64,000 nt of DNA. Origin: Mycolicibacterium tokaiense. Its GTDB lineage: Bacteria > Actinomycetota > Actinomycetes > Mycobacteriales > Mycobacteriaceae. Positions 8,404 to 17,104 of the stretch are shown in pieces. The notes under the pieces are model-generated. The model was not told where the DNA came from and searched no databases. It saw nothing but the letters and a program-made list of their open reading frames with translations. The DNA lies in contig NZ_AP022600.1 in the NCBI RefSeq assembly GCF_010725885.1, positions 1,364,001 through 1,428,000 of the forward strand, read 5' to 3'. Both the position numbers and the translations under genes were made by a program. Position 1 is the first letter of the stretch, and each line of letters opens with the position of its first letter.

Positions 8404-9545
8404 CCCGATCATCGGATACCGCAGCCGATTCCATCGATGTGCGGCTCAGTGGAGTGACCAAGCGGTACGGAGAATCGATCGCCGTCGACAACCTGGACCT
8501 CGACATCCGGCGCGGTGAATTCCTGTCCCTGCTGGGTCCGTCCGGCTGCGGCAAGACCACCACGCTGAAACTCATCGCCGGATTCGAACAACCCAGCCAG
8601 GGGTCGATCCTGATCGGCGGCCAACCCGCCGAAGGACTGCCCCCGCACAAACGCGACGTCAACACGGTCTTCCAGCACTACGCACTGTTCCCGCATCTGT
8701 CTGTCCTGGACAACGTCGCCTATGGGCTCAAGCAGCGGGGAGTGAAGAAGACCGTGCGCCGGGGCCAGGCAGCCGAGGCACTCGAGCTCGTCGGCCTGGC
8801 CGACCGGGCCCAGGGCCGGCCGGCCGATCTGTCCGGCGGCCAGCAGCAGCGCGTTGCGCTGGCCCGCGCACTGGTCCTGCGCCCGCGCGTGCTGTTGCTC
8901 GACGAGCCCCTGGGCGCCCTCGATCTGAAGCTGCGCGAACACATGCAGATCGAGTTGAAACGCATCCACTCCGAGGTCGGCCTGACGTTCGTGTTCGTCA
9001 CGCACGACCAGGGTGAGGCGCTGAGCATGTCGGACCGGATCGCCGTCATGAATGCCGGGCGTATCGAACAACTCGCCGCACCCCAGCAGGTGTACGACGC
9101 CCCCGCGTCGGCGTTCGTGGCGTCCTTCATCGGCGAGATGAACAAGCTACGCGCTCATGTGGACGGCGGCCGCGCCGCGCTGCTGGGCGGAGCTCTGCAG
9201 CTGCCCGTCGGCATCACCGTGCACACTCTGCCGGCCGGCCGGCGCGAGGCGCTCGTCGGCATCCGGCCCCAGGACGTCTCGGTGCACCCCGCCGGCGAGG
9301 CCGACACCCACGGGCGCATCGAAACGGCGATGTTGACCGGGCACAGCATGGCACTGGTGATCGTGCTGCGCGACGGTCAACGCCTGGTCGCCAGACAGGA
9401 CCGGTACGGACCGGGATCCGCCACCGCGGCGCTGCGGGCCGGAGATCACGTCGCCATCACCGCCGCCCCGGACAGCGCCCTGCTGCTCGGGACAGCAGAT
9501 CCAGACCTCTCGATCACAGACCCCAAGGAGAACCTCGATGCGTAA
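8400..9545 (+). CDS. ABC transporter ATP-binding protein, PotA/spermidine-putrescine type
   Basis: 381 residues. ATPase domain first: Walker A GPSGCGKTTT near residue 47, Q-loop FQHYALFPH, signature LSGGQQQRVALARAL, Walker B LLLDEPLGALD, switch His in FVTHDQGEA. A TOBE-type C-terminal domain follows from about residue 245 (EALVGIRPQDVSVH). Domain order and length match PotA/FbpC-type importers (CUT1-like ATPases share it). ATG 8400 overlaps the preceding stop (ATGA). It energises the two permeases and lipoprotein encoded immediately downstream. Confidence 0.92.
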   Translation: MTRSSDTAADSIDVRLSGVTKRYGESIAVDNLDLDIRRGEFLSLLGPSGCGKTTTLKLIAGFEQPSQGSILIGGQPAEGLPPHKRDVNTVFQHYALFPHLSVLDNVAYGLKQRGVKKTVRRGQAAEALELVGLADRAQGRPADLSGGQQQRVALARALVLRPRVLLLDEPLGALDLKLREHMQIELKRIHSEVGLTFVFVTHDQGEALSMSDRIAVMNAGRIEQLAAPQQVYDAPASAFVASFIGEMNKLRAHVDGGRAALLGGALQLPVGITVHTLPAGRREALVGIRPQDVSVHPAGEADTHGRIETAMLTGHSMALVIVLRDGQRLVARQDRYGPGSATAALRAGDHVAITAAPDSALLLGTADPDLSITDPKENLDA

Positions 9546-10713
9546 GCAGCACGTCGTCACCGTTCTGGCCCCCGAGCAGCAGGCCGGCCAGATCCGGGCC
9601 GCACTCACCCGTAGACAGGCCCTCGTCGGCCTCGGCGCCGGAGCAGCCGCGCTGGCGCTGGCCGCGTGCGGCACCTCCGGGCCCCAGCAGTCTTCCGGAT
9701 CCTCCTCGACGCCTGCCGCCCTCAACGGTGACCAGGTGGAAGGCCAGCTGGTGATCGGCAACTACGCCGACTACATCTCCGAGGACAACGTGTCCGCCTT
9801 CACCGACGCCGTCGGACCCGAGGTCCGCATCGTCACGTACTCCAGCGGCCTGGAGATGATCTCCGCGCTGGCGTCAGGCAGCGCGGACTACGACATCGTG
9901 GTTCCCGGGCCGTCGGAAACCGTGCAGCTGATCGAACGCGGCCTGCTGCGCCAGCTCGACAAGTCCCTGCTGCCCAACATCACGAACATCCGCCCGGGTG
10001 TGATGGGCCTGGAGTACGACCCGGAGAACCAGTACGCCATCCCGAAAGCCGTCGGTGTCGCGGCGTTCTGGTGGAACACCGCCACAGTGCAGGGCAGTCC
10101 CACCTCGCTGGCGGAGGTCTTCGACCTGATCAAGGCGAACCCGGAGGCCAAGGTCAACTTCTTCAGCGGCGCCAAGGAGACGTTCACTCTGGCGCTGGCG
10201 GCGATCGGCAAGCCGATCGGATCCACCGACCCTGCCGACATCGAGGCGGCCAAGCAGCTGCTGATCTCGGTCAAACCGATGATCGACAGCTTCGGCGCCG
10301 ACGAGCTCGAAGGCGGCACCACCGGTTCGATCGACATCTGCATGGGCTACAACTACATCGCCAAGCAGATCAACGCCGGCGGCGGCCAGCAGGTGCAGTT
10401 CCTGCTCCCGGAGACGGGCAGCACCGAATACTTCATCGACAACTGGGCCATCGCCGGGAGCGCCAAGAACCCGGTGGCAGCGCACAAGTTCATCGATTAC
10501 GTCTGCGCTCCGGAACCTGCAGGCGAGGAGATGAACGCCACCGGCACGCTGGTGCCCGTGGAGGGCATCGAACCGTTCGTCGAACCCGGCCTGATCGACG
10601 ATCCCACCATCAACATCCCGCCCGCCCTGCTCGAGAAGTACGAGATCCTGCTGGCCACACCCGAATACCTCGATGTGGTGACCAAGGCATACGACGAATT
10701 CCGGGCCGCGTGA
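9538..10713 (+). CDS. Extracellular solute-binding lipoprotein, PotD-like
   Basis: 391 residues. The N-terminus combines a twin-arginine (RRQALVGLG, residues 25 on) with a lipobox ending LAAC (Cys44), so probable Tat export and lipid anchoring on the outer face of the membrane. The mature part follows the PotD/PotF pattern (IVTYSSGLEMISAL, YDIVVPGPSETVQLIERG, NQYAIPKAVG). The usual start of the mature domain with tryptophan is replaced by GNYADYI, so ligand contacts differ from classic polyamine binders. It overlaps the ATPase gene by 8 nt. In this operon it probably binds a sugar-derived substrate rather than spermidine. Confidence 0.85.
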   Translation: MRKQHVVTVLAPEQQAGQIRAALTRRQALVGLGAGAAALALAACGTSGPQQSSGSSSTPAALNGDQVEGQLVIGNYADYISEDNVSAFTDAVGPEVRIVTYSSGLEMISALASGSADYDIVVPGPSETVQLIERGLLRQLDKSLLPNITNIRPGVMGLEYDPENQYAIPKAVGVAAFWWNTATVQGSPTSLAEVFDLIKANPEAKVNFFSGAKETFTLALAAIGKPIGSTDPADIEAAKQLLISVKPMIDSFGADELEGGTTGSIDICMGYNYIAKQINAGGGQQVQFLLPETGSTEYFIDNWAIAGSAKNPVAAHKFIDYVCAPEPAGEEMNATGTLVPVEGIEPFVEPGLIDDPTINIPPALLEKYEILLATPEYLDVVTKAYDEFRAA

Positions 10714-11747
10714 GCGCGGTCGCCGGCAAGCACGCGCTGGGCGCGCTGGCGGCGACCGTCATCGGGGCCGGCGTCCTGATCACCGTGATGGTGGCCGGCC
10801 TCGGTGAGTTCGCCACCGTCGCCCTGTTCCTGGCCACCCTCCCGGCCGGGGTGGCGCTGCGGGCGGCGCTGCTGCGCACCCGACGCCCAGCGCAGGACGA
10901 CGACTACCCGCTGGTGCTGGCGTGGCCGTCGGCGGCGCTGTACACCGCGTTCTTCCTGCTGCCGCTGGTGCTCGTGGTGATCTACTCCCTGGCCACCCGA
11001 CAGGGTTACGGCGACGTGGTGTACAGCTTTTCGTTCCACAACTTCGCCGAGGCACTCAGCGGTCTGTATCTGCAGGCATTCGGGCGCAGTCTGCGCTTCG
11101 CCGTCATCGGCACCATCGTGACCGTGCTGGTTGGTTTCCCCTTTGCCTACTGGCTGGCGCGGTATTCACCGGTGCGACGACGGAACCTGTTGCTGGCCCT
11201 GGTGATGGTGCCGTATGTGACCGCCTTCCTCATCCGCGCCTACGCGTGGCGACTGGTGCTCAGCGAGGACTTCCTGCTGGCCCAACTGCTGCGCACCGTC
11301 GGCCTTCTCGACGGACCGCTGAACCTGCAGAACACCGGTACCGCGGTGCAGATCGGCATCGTCTACAACTACCTTCCCCTGTTCATCCTGCCGGTGTACG
11401 CGGCGCTGGAACGCATGGACTGGCGCCTGGTCGACGCAGCCAAAGACCTGGGTAGCTCCGGGTTCTCGGCATTCCGCCAGGTCACCTTGCCAGTGGTGGC
11501 CCCGGGCGTCATCGCCGGCTCGCTGCTGGTCTTCATCCCGATGACCGGCGAGTACATCATCCCGGCAGTGTTGGGCGGGGGCCGCGTGGATTTTGTCGGC
11601 ACGCTGGTGGCCCGGGCTTTCCTGGAGGGCCAGAACTACCCGTTCGGGGCGGCGCTCGGCCTGCTGGTGGTGATGGCGCTGTCCGGGTTCCTGGCGCTCT
11701 ATCTGTTCATGACCAGCCGCGCAGAAAGGGCTCTCGGTGGCGTCTGA
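10710..11747 (+). CDS. ABC transporter permease, PotB type
   Basis: 345-residue inner-membrane permease. It starts at GTG 10710, overlapping the TGA of the binding-protein gene (GTGA). Two N-terminal hydrophobic segments (about 8-55) precede the standard six-segment PotB core from about residue 70. The EAA loop that docks to the ATPase is AAKDLGSSGFSAFRQVTLPVVAPG near residue 245-268. The extra N-terminal hairpin (GALAATVIGAGVL on) is unusual for PotB and is echoed in the partner permease. Confidence 0.88.
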   Translation: MSAVAGKHALGALAATVIGAGVLITVMVAGLGEFATVALFLATLPAGVALRAALLRTRRPAQDDDYPLVLAWPSAALYTAFFLLPLVLVVIYSLATRQGYGDVVYSFSFHNFAEALSGLYLQAFGRSLRFAVIGTIVTVLVGFPFAYWLARYSPVRRRNLLLALVMVPYVTAFLIRAYAWRLVLSEDFLLAQLLRTVGLLDGPLNLQNTGTAVQIGIVYNYLPLFILPVYAALERMDWRLVDAAKDLGSSGFSAFRQVTLPVVAPGVIAGSLLVFIPMTGEYIIPAVLGGGRVDFVGTLVARAFLEGQNYPFGAALGLLVVMALSGFLALYLFMTSRAERALGGV

Positions 11748-12714
11748 GCCAGGTGGCCGCGGCGGCGCGCTGCCGGCGGCGGCAGCTCTGCTGATCGGCG
11801 GGGTCGGTGTGATCGCCGGCGGAATAGGTGCTGTCACAGGGCAGGTCACCGCCAAGGACCTCACCCTGCTGGCCGTCGGAGCAGTGGTACTGGCCGCGGT
11901 GTTCCGGTGGATACCGATACGCCGACTACTGGCGGGCTTCGCGCTGTTGACCTTCGTCTTCCTCTTCGCACCGATCGTCGTGGTGCTCGCGTACGCCTTC
12001 AACGCCGGTGAGATCATCACTGTCTGGGCCGGGTTCTCCACCAGGTGGTTCGCCGAAGCGCTGAACAATCCCCAGATCGTCGATGCCATCGGTACATCGG
12101 TGGCCATCGCGCTGGGGTCGGCCCTGCTGTCGGTGTGCTTCGCCTGCGCCGCGGCGCTGGTGATCGGACGCGCCCGCCCGGCACTGCGCAGACCCTACGA
12201 GGCCGCGCTGCTCCTGACCTTGGTGGTGCCGGAGCTGGTGCTGGCCATCGGATTGCTGCTGTTCTACCTGCGTTTCGGCATACCCTTCGGGTCGCTGACG
12301 GCGATGGTGGGCCACTCGGTGTTCGGGACGTCGGTGGCGCTGTTGATCATCCGGGCGCGCTACACCGGTACCGGCCTGGATCTGGAACGGGCCAGTGCGG
12401 ATCTCGGCGCCGGCCCGTGGGCCACGCTGTGGCAGATCACCCTGCCCCGGTTGACTCCCGCGCTGCTCGGTGCGTTTCTGCTGACCTTCATCCTGTCGTT
12501 CGACGACGTGGTGGTGTCTCAGTTCACCGCCGGGGGCACCCCCACCTGGCCGCTGTATCTGTTGTCGGCGTTGAAGTTCGGGGTGAGCCCCGAGGTCAAC
12601 GCGGCCTCGGCGCTGTTGCTCGCCAGCATTCTGCTGATCGCCGCTCTCACGGCAGTGGGCATCCGGCGGCTGTCGAAGACATCGGCAGCGCCGCAATCGG
12701 TTTCCGACGAATAG
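11737..12714 (+). CDS. ABC transporter permease, PotC type
   Basis: 325 residues. It starts at GTG 11737, inside the last codons of the PotB-like gene (11-nt overlap), so translationally coupled. Two N-terminal hydrophobic stretches (about 12-55) precede the PotC-type core. ATPase-docking EAA motif: ASADLGAGPWATLWQITLPR near 225-244. PotC-like FILSFDDVVVSQFTAG follows. It forms the heterodimeric channel with the upstream permease. Ends 9 bp before the next ATG. Confidence 0.88.
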   Translation: MASEPGGRGGALPAAAALLIGGVGVIAGGIGAVTGQVTAKDLTLLAVGAVVLAAVFRWIPIRRLLAGFALLTFVFLFAPIVVVLAYAFNAGEIITVWAGFSTRWFAEALNNPQIVDAIGTSVAIALGSALLSVCFACAAALVIGRARPALRRPYEAALLLTLVVPELVLAIGLLLFYLRFGIPFGSLTAMVGHSVFGTSVALLIIRARYTGTGLDLERASADLGAGPWATLWQITLPRLTPALLGAFLLTFILSFDDVVVSQFTAGGTPTWPLYLLSALKFGVSPEVNAASALLLASILLIAALTAVGIRRLSKTSAAPQSVSDE

Positions 12715-12723
12715 AGGAAGAAC

Positions 12724-13494
12724 ATGTCCGCACCCCCCGTCGCCGTCCAACTCTGGAGTGTCCGAGACCGGTTGGCATCAGACTTCGACGGCACCGTCCG
12801 TGCGTTGGCCGAGATCGGATTCTCCGGCGTGGAAACCGCATTCGGCGTCGAAGCCGAGCTCGACGAAGACGAGATCAGGCACGCCGCAACGGTGTTCGCA
12901 GCCAGCGGCCTGCAGGTGTGCTCGGCGCATGTCGAGTTGCCGCTCGGCGATGACCGCGACGCGGTACTGCGCCAAGCCGAGATCCTCGACACCCGCCGCA
13001 TCATCTGGCACGGCTGGCCCGAGGACGTCCGCTACGGCAGCCGCGCGGGCATCGAGGAACTGATCGACGTCTACGGTCGCGCCAACGATGTGGCTCGCGT
13101 CGAGGGCCTCGAGTTCGGCATTCACAACCACTGGTGGGAACTGCGTGCCGTCGACGGTGTTCTGCCGCTGGAGATCCTGCATTCGGCCCTGGACAGCTCG
13201 GTGTTCTTCGAACTCGACGTCTACTGGTCCACGGTGGCCGGTGTCGATCCCGCAGCCCTGATCGCCAGGCTCGGTTCCAGGGTGCAGCTGATCCACGTCA
13301 AAGATGGTGCAGCGCAGGACGTGGACGCGCCCATGGTGGCGCTGGGGCAGGGCAGCGTGGATCTTGAACCCACTCTGGCCGCCATCGAGCACGCCGCTTG
13401 GTGGATCGTGGAATTCGACGCTTACGACGGCGACATCCTCGATGCCCTGACCGCGAGCTTGCGGTACCTCGATGCCCGGCCCGGGAGCGCGTGA
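12724..13494 (+). CDS. Sugar phosphate isomerase/epimerase-like TIM barrel (first)
   Basis: 256 residues of the xylose-isomerase-like / AP_endonuc_2 superfamily. N-terminal VAVQLWSVRDRL is typical of the Gfo/Idh-associated subgroup. Probable metal and catalytic residues are intact: HNHWWE near residue 138, ELDVYWS, LIHVKDG and WIVEFDAYDGD at the C-terminus. Relatives isomerise, epimerise, dehydrate or cleave keto-sugars, including 3-keto-glycosides. SD AGAGGAAG precedes ATG 12724. The stop directly abuts the GTG of the next barrel gene. Exact reaction unknown. Confidence 0.86.
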   Translation: MSAPPVAVQLWSVRDRLASDFDGTVRALAEIGFSGVETAFGVEAELDEDEIRHAATVFAASGLQVCSAHVELPLGDDRDAVLRQAEILDTRRIIWHGWPEDVRYGSRAGIEELIDVYGRANDVARVEGLEFGIHNHWWELRAVDGVLPLEILHSALDSSVFFELDVYWSTVAGVDPAALIARLGSRVQLIHVKDGAAQDVDAPMVALGQGSVDLEPTLAAIEHAAWWIVEFDAYDGDILDALTASLRYLDARPGSA

Positions 13495-14274
13495 GTGCAG
13501 ATCGCCTCCAGTGAATGGGTGCTTGGTGACCGCAGCCGGGCGCTGGCCCGCACGGCGGCAGCCGGCCTGACCGCCATCGAACTCGACGCCCGCCCCGACC
13601 TCGATTCGGCCACGGTGCGCCGCAGCCTCGACCAGCACTGTCTGACCGCGCCGTCGCTGTGCTGGCAGTGGAATCCGGACGCGGAACTCGGATCCCCGGA
13701 CCGGGCCAGCCGATCCGCTGCCCAGCGCTACCTGCGCGGCGCCCTGGAGCAGGCCGCCGAGCTCGGCTCCGGGCAGCTGGTGGTGGTTCCCGCCTGCCGC
13801 GAGACCCCGTGGCAGGACGAACCCCGACAGGCCGGCATCGAGCGCGCCGCGGCGGCGATCCGCGAGGTGCTGGCAGACGCCCCCGCACAGGTCGGGTTGT
13901 CGATCGAAGCGTTGCGCACCGACGAGAGCTTCCTGCTCAACACCCTCGACGAGGCCGACGCGCTACGGGTGCTGATCGATGACCGGCGCGCGACCCTGCT
14001 CGCCGATCTCTACCATCTGGCCGCAGTCGAGGGCACCCTGGCCGGTGTTGTGGGCGCGCACGCCGACACGGTGTCGCTGGTGCACTTCGCCGCTGCCGAC
14101 CGAGCCAGGGTCGCCCCCGACACACCGGGCATCGCGGCGGTCATCTCCACACTCACCCAGGCGGGATTCACCGGCTCGGTGACGCTGGAATACACCGTGC
14201 CCGACGACGCGGACCTGGCGCAGGCGGCTGCTTTCGCGACGCAGGCGTGGAACGCGCCCACCGAGGCCCGATGA
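13495..14274 (+). CDS. Sugar phosphate isomerase/epimerase-like TIM barrel (second)
   Basis: 259 residues, GTG start at 13495 immediately after the previous TGA. More divergent and Ala-rich than the other barrels: no HNH motif, but the four expected metal-ligand positions are recognisable as LSIEALR, LLADLYHL, LVHFAAADR and VTLEYTVP. The N-terminal strand (IASSEWVLGD) lacks the usual LQLYSVR signature. It resembles hydroxypyruvate-isomerase/IolI-type proteins. Overlaps the following GMC oxidoreductase by ATGA. Confidence 0.8.
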   Translation: MQIASSEWVLGDRSRALARTAAAGLTAIELDARPDLDSATVRRSLDQHCLTAPSLCWQWNPDAELGSPDRASRSAAQRYLRGALEQAAELGSGQLVVVPACRETPWQDEPRQAGIERAAAAIREVLADAPAQVGLSIEALRTDESFLLNTLDEADALRVLIDDRRATLLADLYHLAAVEGTLAGVVGAHADTVSLVHFAAADRARVAPDTPGIAAVISTLTQAGFTGSVTLEYTVPDDADLAQAAAFATQAWNAPTEAR

Positions 14275-16205
14275 CGCCCGATCCCCTACTCCGTGCGGCG
14301 GCGACCGCCCTGTTCCCCCAGCTCCGTGAGCTGCCGGAGGTGCCCGAGCAGATCGGGGCCGCGATCCGCGACGCGATCGCAGCCATCGTGGGCACCGCCG
14401 ATTTCCTCGGCCTGCCCACCGAGGATCGCCTGCGCGCGCTGCAGGCATCGGCACCCGAAGCCGTCGAGCGGTTCGGCCGCTGGGTGGCCGCGGTGGTGCT
14501 CGAGCAACCCGACGTCCTCGACACCGTGGGGTTCCGGGTGCTCCCGCCGGGTCGGCAGTGGCCCGCCGTCGAGGATTCGGTGCCTGCCACCACACCCGCC
14601 GACGACCTCGAGACCGATTACGACGTGGTGATCGTCGGCTCGGGCGCCGGCGCGGGGGTGGCCGCCCACGTGCTGACCGAAGCCGGACTGCACACGCTGG
14701 TGCTCGAACGGGCCCCGGCCCTGACTGCGGCGCAGCTCACCGCTCGCCACGGGGCAAGCGCCCGCACCTTCTCCGGCTTCGATCGCCCGGTCGACCTACC
14801 CGCCCTGGGCGCAACACGTTTCGTCGATGGTGAACCGACACCGCCCGGGACTTCGCAGTGGAACGGCAACGCGATGGCACTCGGTGGCGGCACCAGGGTC
14901 TACGGCGCGATGGCGTGGCGGTTCAGCCCCGAAGACTTCGCGATGGGCTCCATGTACGGTGGCGACTTCGTGGACTGGCCGATCACCTACGACGAGCTGG
15001 CACCCTACTACGACACGGTGGAGCAGGTCATCGGCGTCGCCGGCCCCGACGCACCCGCCGCACACGACGGTGCCCGTCGTCGCCCGTACCCGATGCCCGG
15101 CGTACCCCTGACCACGATCGGCCGGCGGCTGGCCGACGGCGCCCGCACACTCGGGTTGCCCACCACCACACCGCCGATGGCCATCAACACCCGCGCCTAC
15201 AACAAGCGGCCGGCGTGTGTGCAGTGCGCGCTGTGTGTCGGACACCCGTGCCGGGCGGACGCCAAGAACGGCTCGCACAACACCGTGCTGCGCTCGGCCC
15301 TGGCCACCGGACGGTGCACACTCACCACGTCGGCGGTCGTCACCAAGCTCATCGTCGAACACACCACCGTCTGTGGGGTGGAGTTCGTGGCGGACGGACG
15401 CCCCCGCTCGGTGCGGGCACGCCACGTGGTGCTGGCCGCGGGCGCCATCGAGTCGGCCCGACTGCTGCTCGCCAGCGGTATCAACGACCCCCACGACCAG
15501 ATCGGCCGCTATCTGCAGGGCCATCTGTACTCCGGTGCCACAGGGCTTTTCGCCGATCCTGTCCAGGATCTGGTGGGGCCGGGTCCCAGCATCGCCACCA
15601 CCTCCTACCGGCACGGCAACCCCGGAGTCGCCGGCGGCGGCATCCTGGCCAACGAGTTCACCCCGACCCCGTTCGAGGCCTGGGGCGGGCTGGTCGAGGC
15701 CGGCGTCGTCTCGGCCTACGGTCCCAGCGCCGTCGACGAACTCGCCCGGGCCTACCAGCGCTGCGCGGTCATCATCGGCCCGGTCCACGAGGTGCCGCAG
15801 GCAGATTCGCGGGTGAGCGTCAGCGCCCACCGCCGCGACGCCGTCGGCGTCCCGCTGGTCCACCTCGACTCACCGGGGCCGCACTCCAACGACCTCGCCG
15901 TCGCCGATCTGCTGACCGACAAGGCGCGGGAATGGCTGACCGCCAGCGGCGCCGTCCGCACGGTCGCCACCCGGTGGACACCCCGCCGCGGTCCGTCCGC
16001 CGACCAGCATCAGGCCGGGACGTGCCGGATGGGCGTCGATCCCGCCACCTCGGTCACCGACGCCACCGGCGCCCTGTGGCGGTATCGGGGTATCACCGTC
16101 GCCGACGGCGCACTGCACCCCACCAACGGTGGGGTCAATCCCGTCCTGACCATCCTGGCCAACAGCTGGCGCGTCAACGAGATCCTGGCCGCCCGGCTGA
16201 CGTGA
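14271..16205 (+). CDS. GMC family FAD-dependent oxidoreductase with N-terminal extension and Cys cluster
   Basis: 644 residues. About 115 N-terminal residues (helical, MTPDPLLRAAATALFPQ) resemble the leader domain of fatty-alcohol-oxidase-type GMC proteins and the small subunit of gluconate dehydrogenases. The FAD-binding motif DVVIVGSGAGAGVAAHVL follows at about 118-135. Cys316, 319, 322 and 327 (CVQCALCVGHPC) sit just before the conserved KNGSHNT segment, as in long-chain alcohol oxidases. C-terminal GMC signatures are HQAGTCRMG and NGGVNPVLTILAN, the catalytic His/Asn region. No secretion signal, so cytoplasmic or membrane-associated. Probably oxidises a hydroxyl of the imported compound; the electron acceptor is unknown. 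Start ATG 14271 overlaps the previous stop. Confidence 0.85.
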   Translation: MTPDPLLRAAATALFPQLRELPEVPEQIGAAIRDAIAAIVGTADFLGLPTEDRLRALQASAPEAVERFGRWVAAVVLEQPDVLDTVGFRVLPPGRQWPAVEDSVPATTPADDLETDYDVVIVGSGAGAGVAAHVLTEAGLHTLVLERAPALTAAQLTARHGASARTFSGFDRPVDLPALGATRFVDGEPTPPGTSQWNGNAMALGGGTRVYGAMAWRFSPEDFAMGSMYGGDFVDWPITYDELAPYYDTVEQVIGVAGPDAPAAHDGARRRPYPMPGVPLTTIGRRLADGARTLGLPTTTPPMAINTRAYNKRPACVQCALCVGHPCRADAKNGSHNTVLRSALATGRCTLTTSAVVTKLIVEHTTVCGVEFVADGRPRSVRARHVVLAAGAIESARLLLASGINDPHDQIGRYLQGHLYSGATGLFADPVQDLVGPGPSIATTSYRHGNPGVAGGGILANEFTPTPFEAWGGLVEAGVVSAYGPSAVDELARAYQRCAVIIGPVHEVPQADSRVSVSAHRRDAVGVPLVHLDSPGPHSNDLAVADLLTDKAREWLTASGAVRTVATRWTPRRGPSADQHQAGTCRMGVDPATSVTDATGALWRYRGITVADGALHPTNGGVNPVLTILANSWRVNEILAARLT

Positions 16206-16234
16206 ACCATCCACCACCGACGTGAGGAATGCCC

Positions 16235-17104
16235 GTGCCGCTACGCATCGGACTGCAGTTGTACTCGGTCCGCCGAGCACTCGCCGAGTCGACACCGCTG
16301 ACTCTTCAACGCATCTCCGAGCTCGGCTTCCGCTACCTCGAGGCTGCCAACCACGCCGCTGACACCGACGACGGCATCGGATTCGGTGTCCCGGCAGACG
16401 AACTGCGCACCATGTTCACCGACCTCGGCCTGCAGACCGTGGGCGCACACGTCAACCCGCTGCGCCTCGACCGGCTTCCGGCGATCCTGGACTACCAGCA
16501 GGAGATCGGCTGTCGCCAGATCGGCAACGACATCGAGTTCTTCCCCGCGGGCGACCGCGATCACGTGCTGCGCCGCGCCGACTTCTTCAACCAGGTGGGG
16601 CAACTGTGCGCCGACCGTGGCATGCGGTTCTACTACCACAACCATTACCAGGAGTTCCAGCGCATCGACGGCGAGCCCGTCTACCAGATCATCCTCGAGC
16701 ACACCGACCCCGAACTCGTTTTCGTCGAGCTGGACACCTACTGGGTGACCCGCGCCGGGCACAACCCGATCGACTGGATGCAGCGGTACCGAGAGCGCAT
16801 CGTCCTACTGCACCAGAAGGACTTTCCCGCCACGGCCCCCCAGCCGATCTCCATGTACGACGGCGTGGTCGACATCGGCGCCGACATCGACATGCCGCTG
16901 TTCGAGAGCGTCGAGGACCCACTCTGCTTCACCGAGATCGGCACCGGAGTCCTGCCGATCCAGGAGATCATCGACACCGCCCTGACCCTTCCCCACGTGG
17001 AGTACATGTTGCTCGAGCAGGATTACAGCCGCTATCCCGATTTGGAGTCGATCGAACGCAGTCGCGACGCCTTCCGCGCCTACCGCGGGATCAGCTGGAC
17101 ATGA
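16235..17104 (+). CDS. Sugar phosphate isomerase/epimerase-like TIM barrel (third)
   Basis: 289 residues with the LQLYSVRRAL N-terminal signature. Metal/catalytic positions are intact: YYHNHYQEF near residue 130, FVELDTYWVTRAGHNP, VLLHQKDF and LLEQDYS near the C-terminus. GAGGA at 16224-16228 is 6 nt before GTG 16235 but touches an ATG at 16229, so the GTG is preferred; the ATG would add two residues. It differs from the first barrel by a longer loop around 195-225. Its stop overlaps the ATG of the pyranose-oxidase-like gene, suggesting consecutive steps. Confidence 0.85.
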   Translation: MPLRIGLQLYSVRRALAESTPLTLQRISELGFRYLEAANHAADTDDGIGFGVPADELRTMFTDLGLQTVGAHVNPLRLDRLPAILDYQQEIGCRQIGNDIEFFPAGDRDHVLRRADFFNQVGQLCADRGMRFYYHNHYQEFQRIDGEPVYQIILEHTDPELVFVELDTYWVTRAGHNPIDWMQRYRERIVLLHQKDFPATAPQPISMYDGVVDIGADIDMPLFESVEDPLCFTEIGTGVLPIQEIIDTALTLPHVEYMLLEQDYSRYPDLESIERSRDAFRAYRGISWT

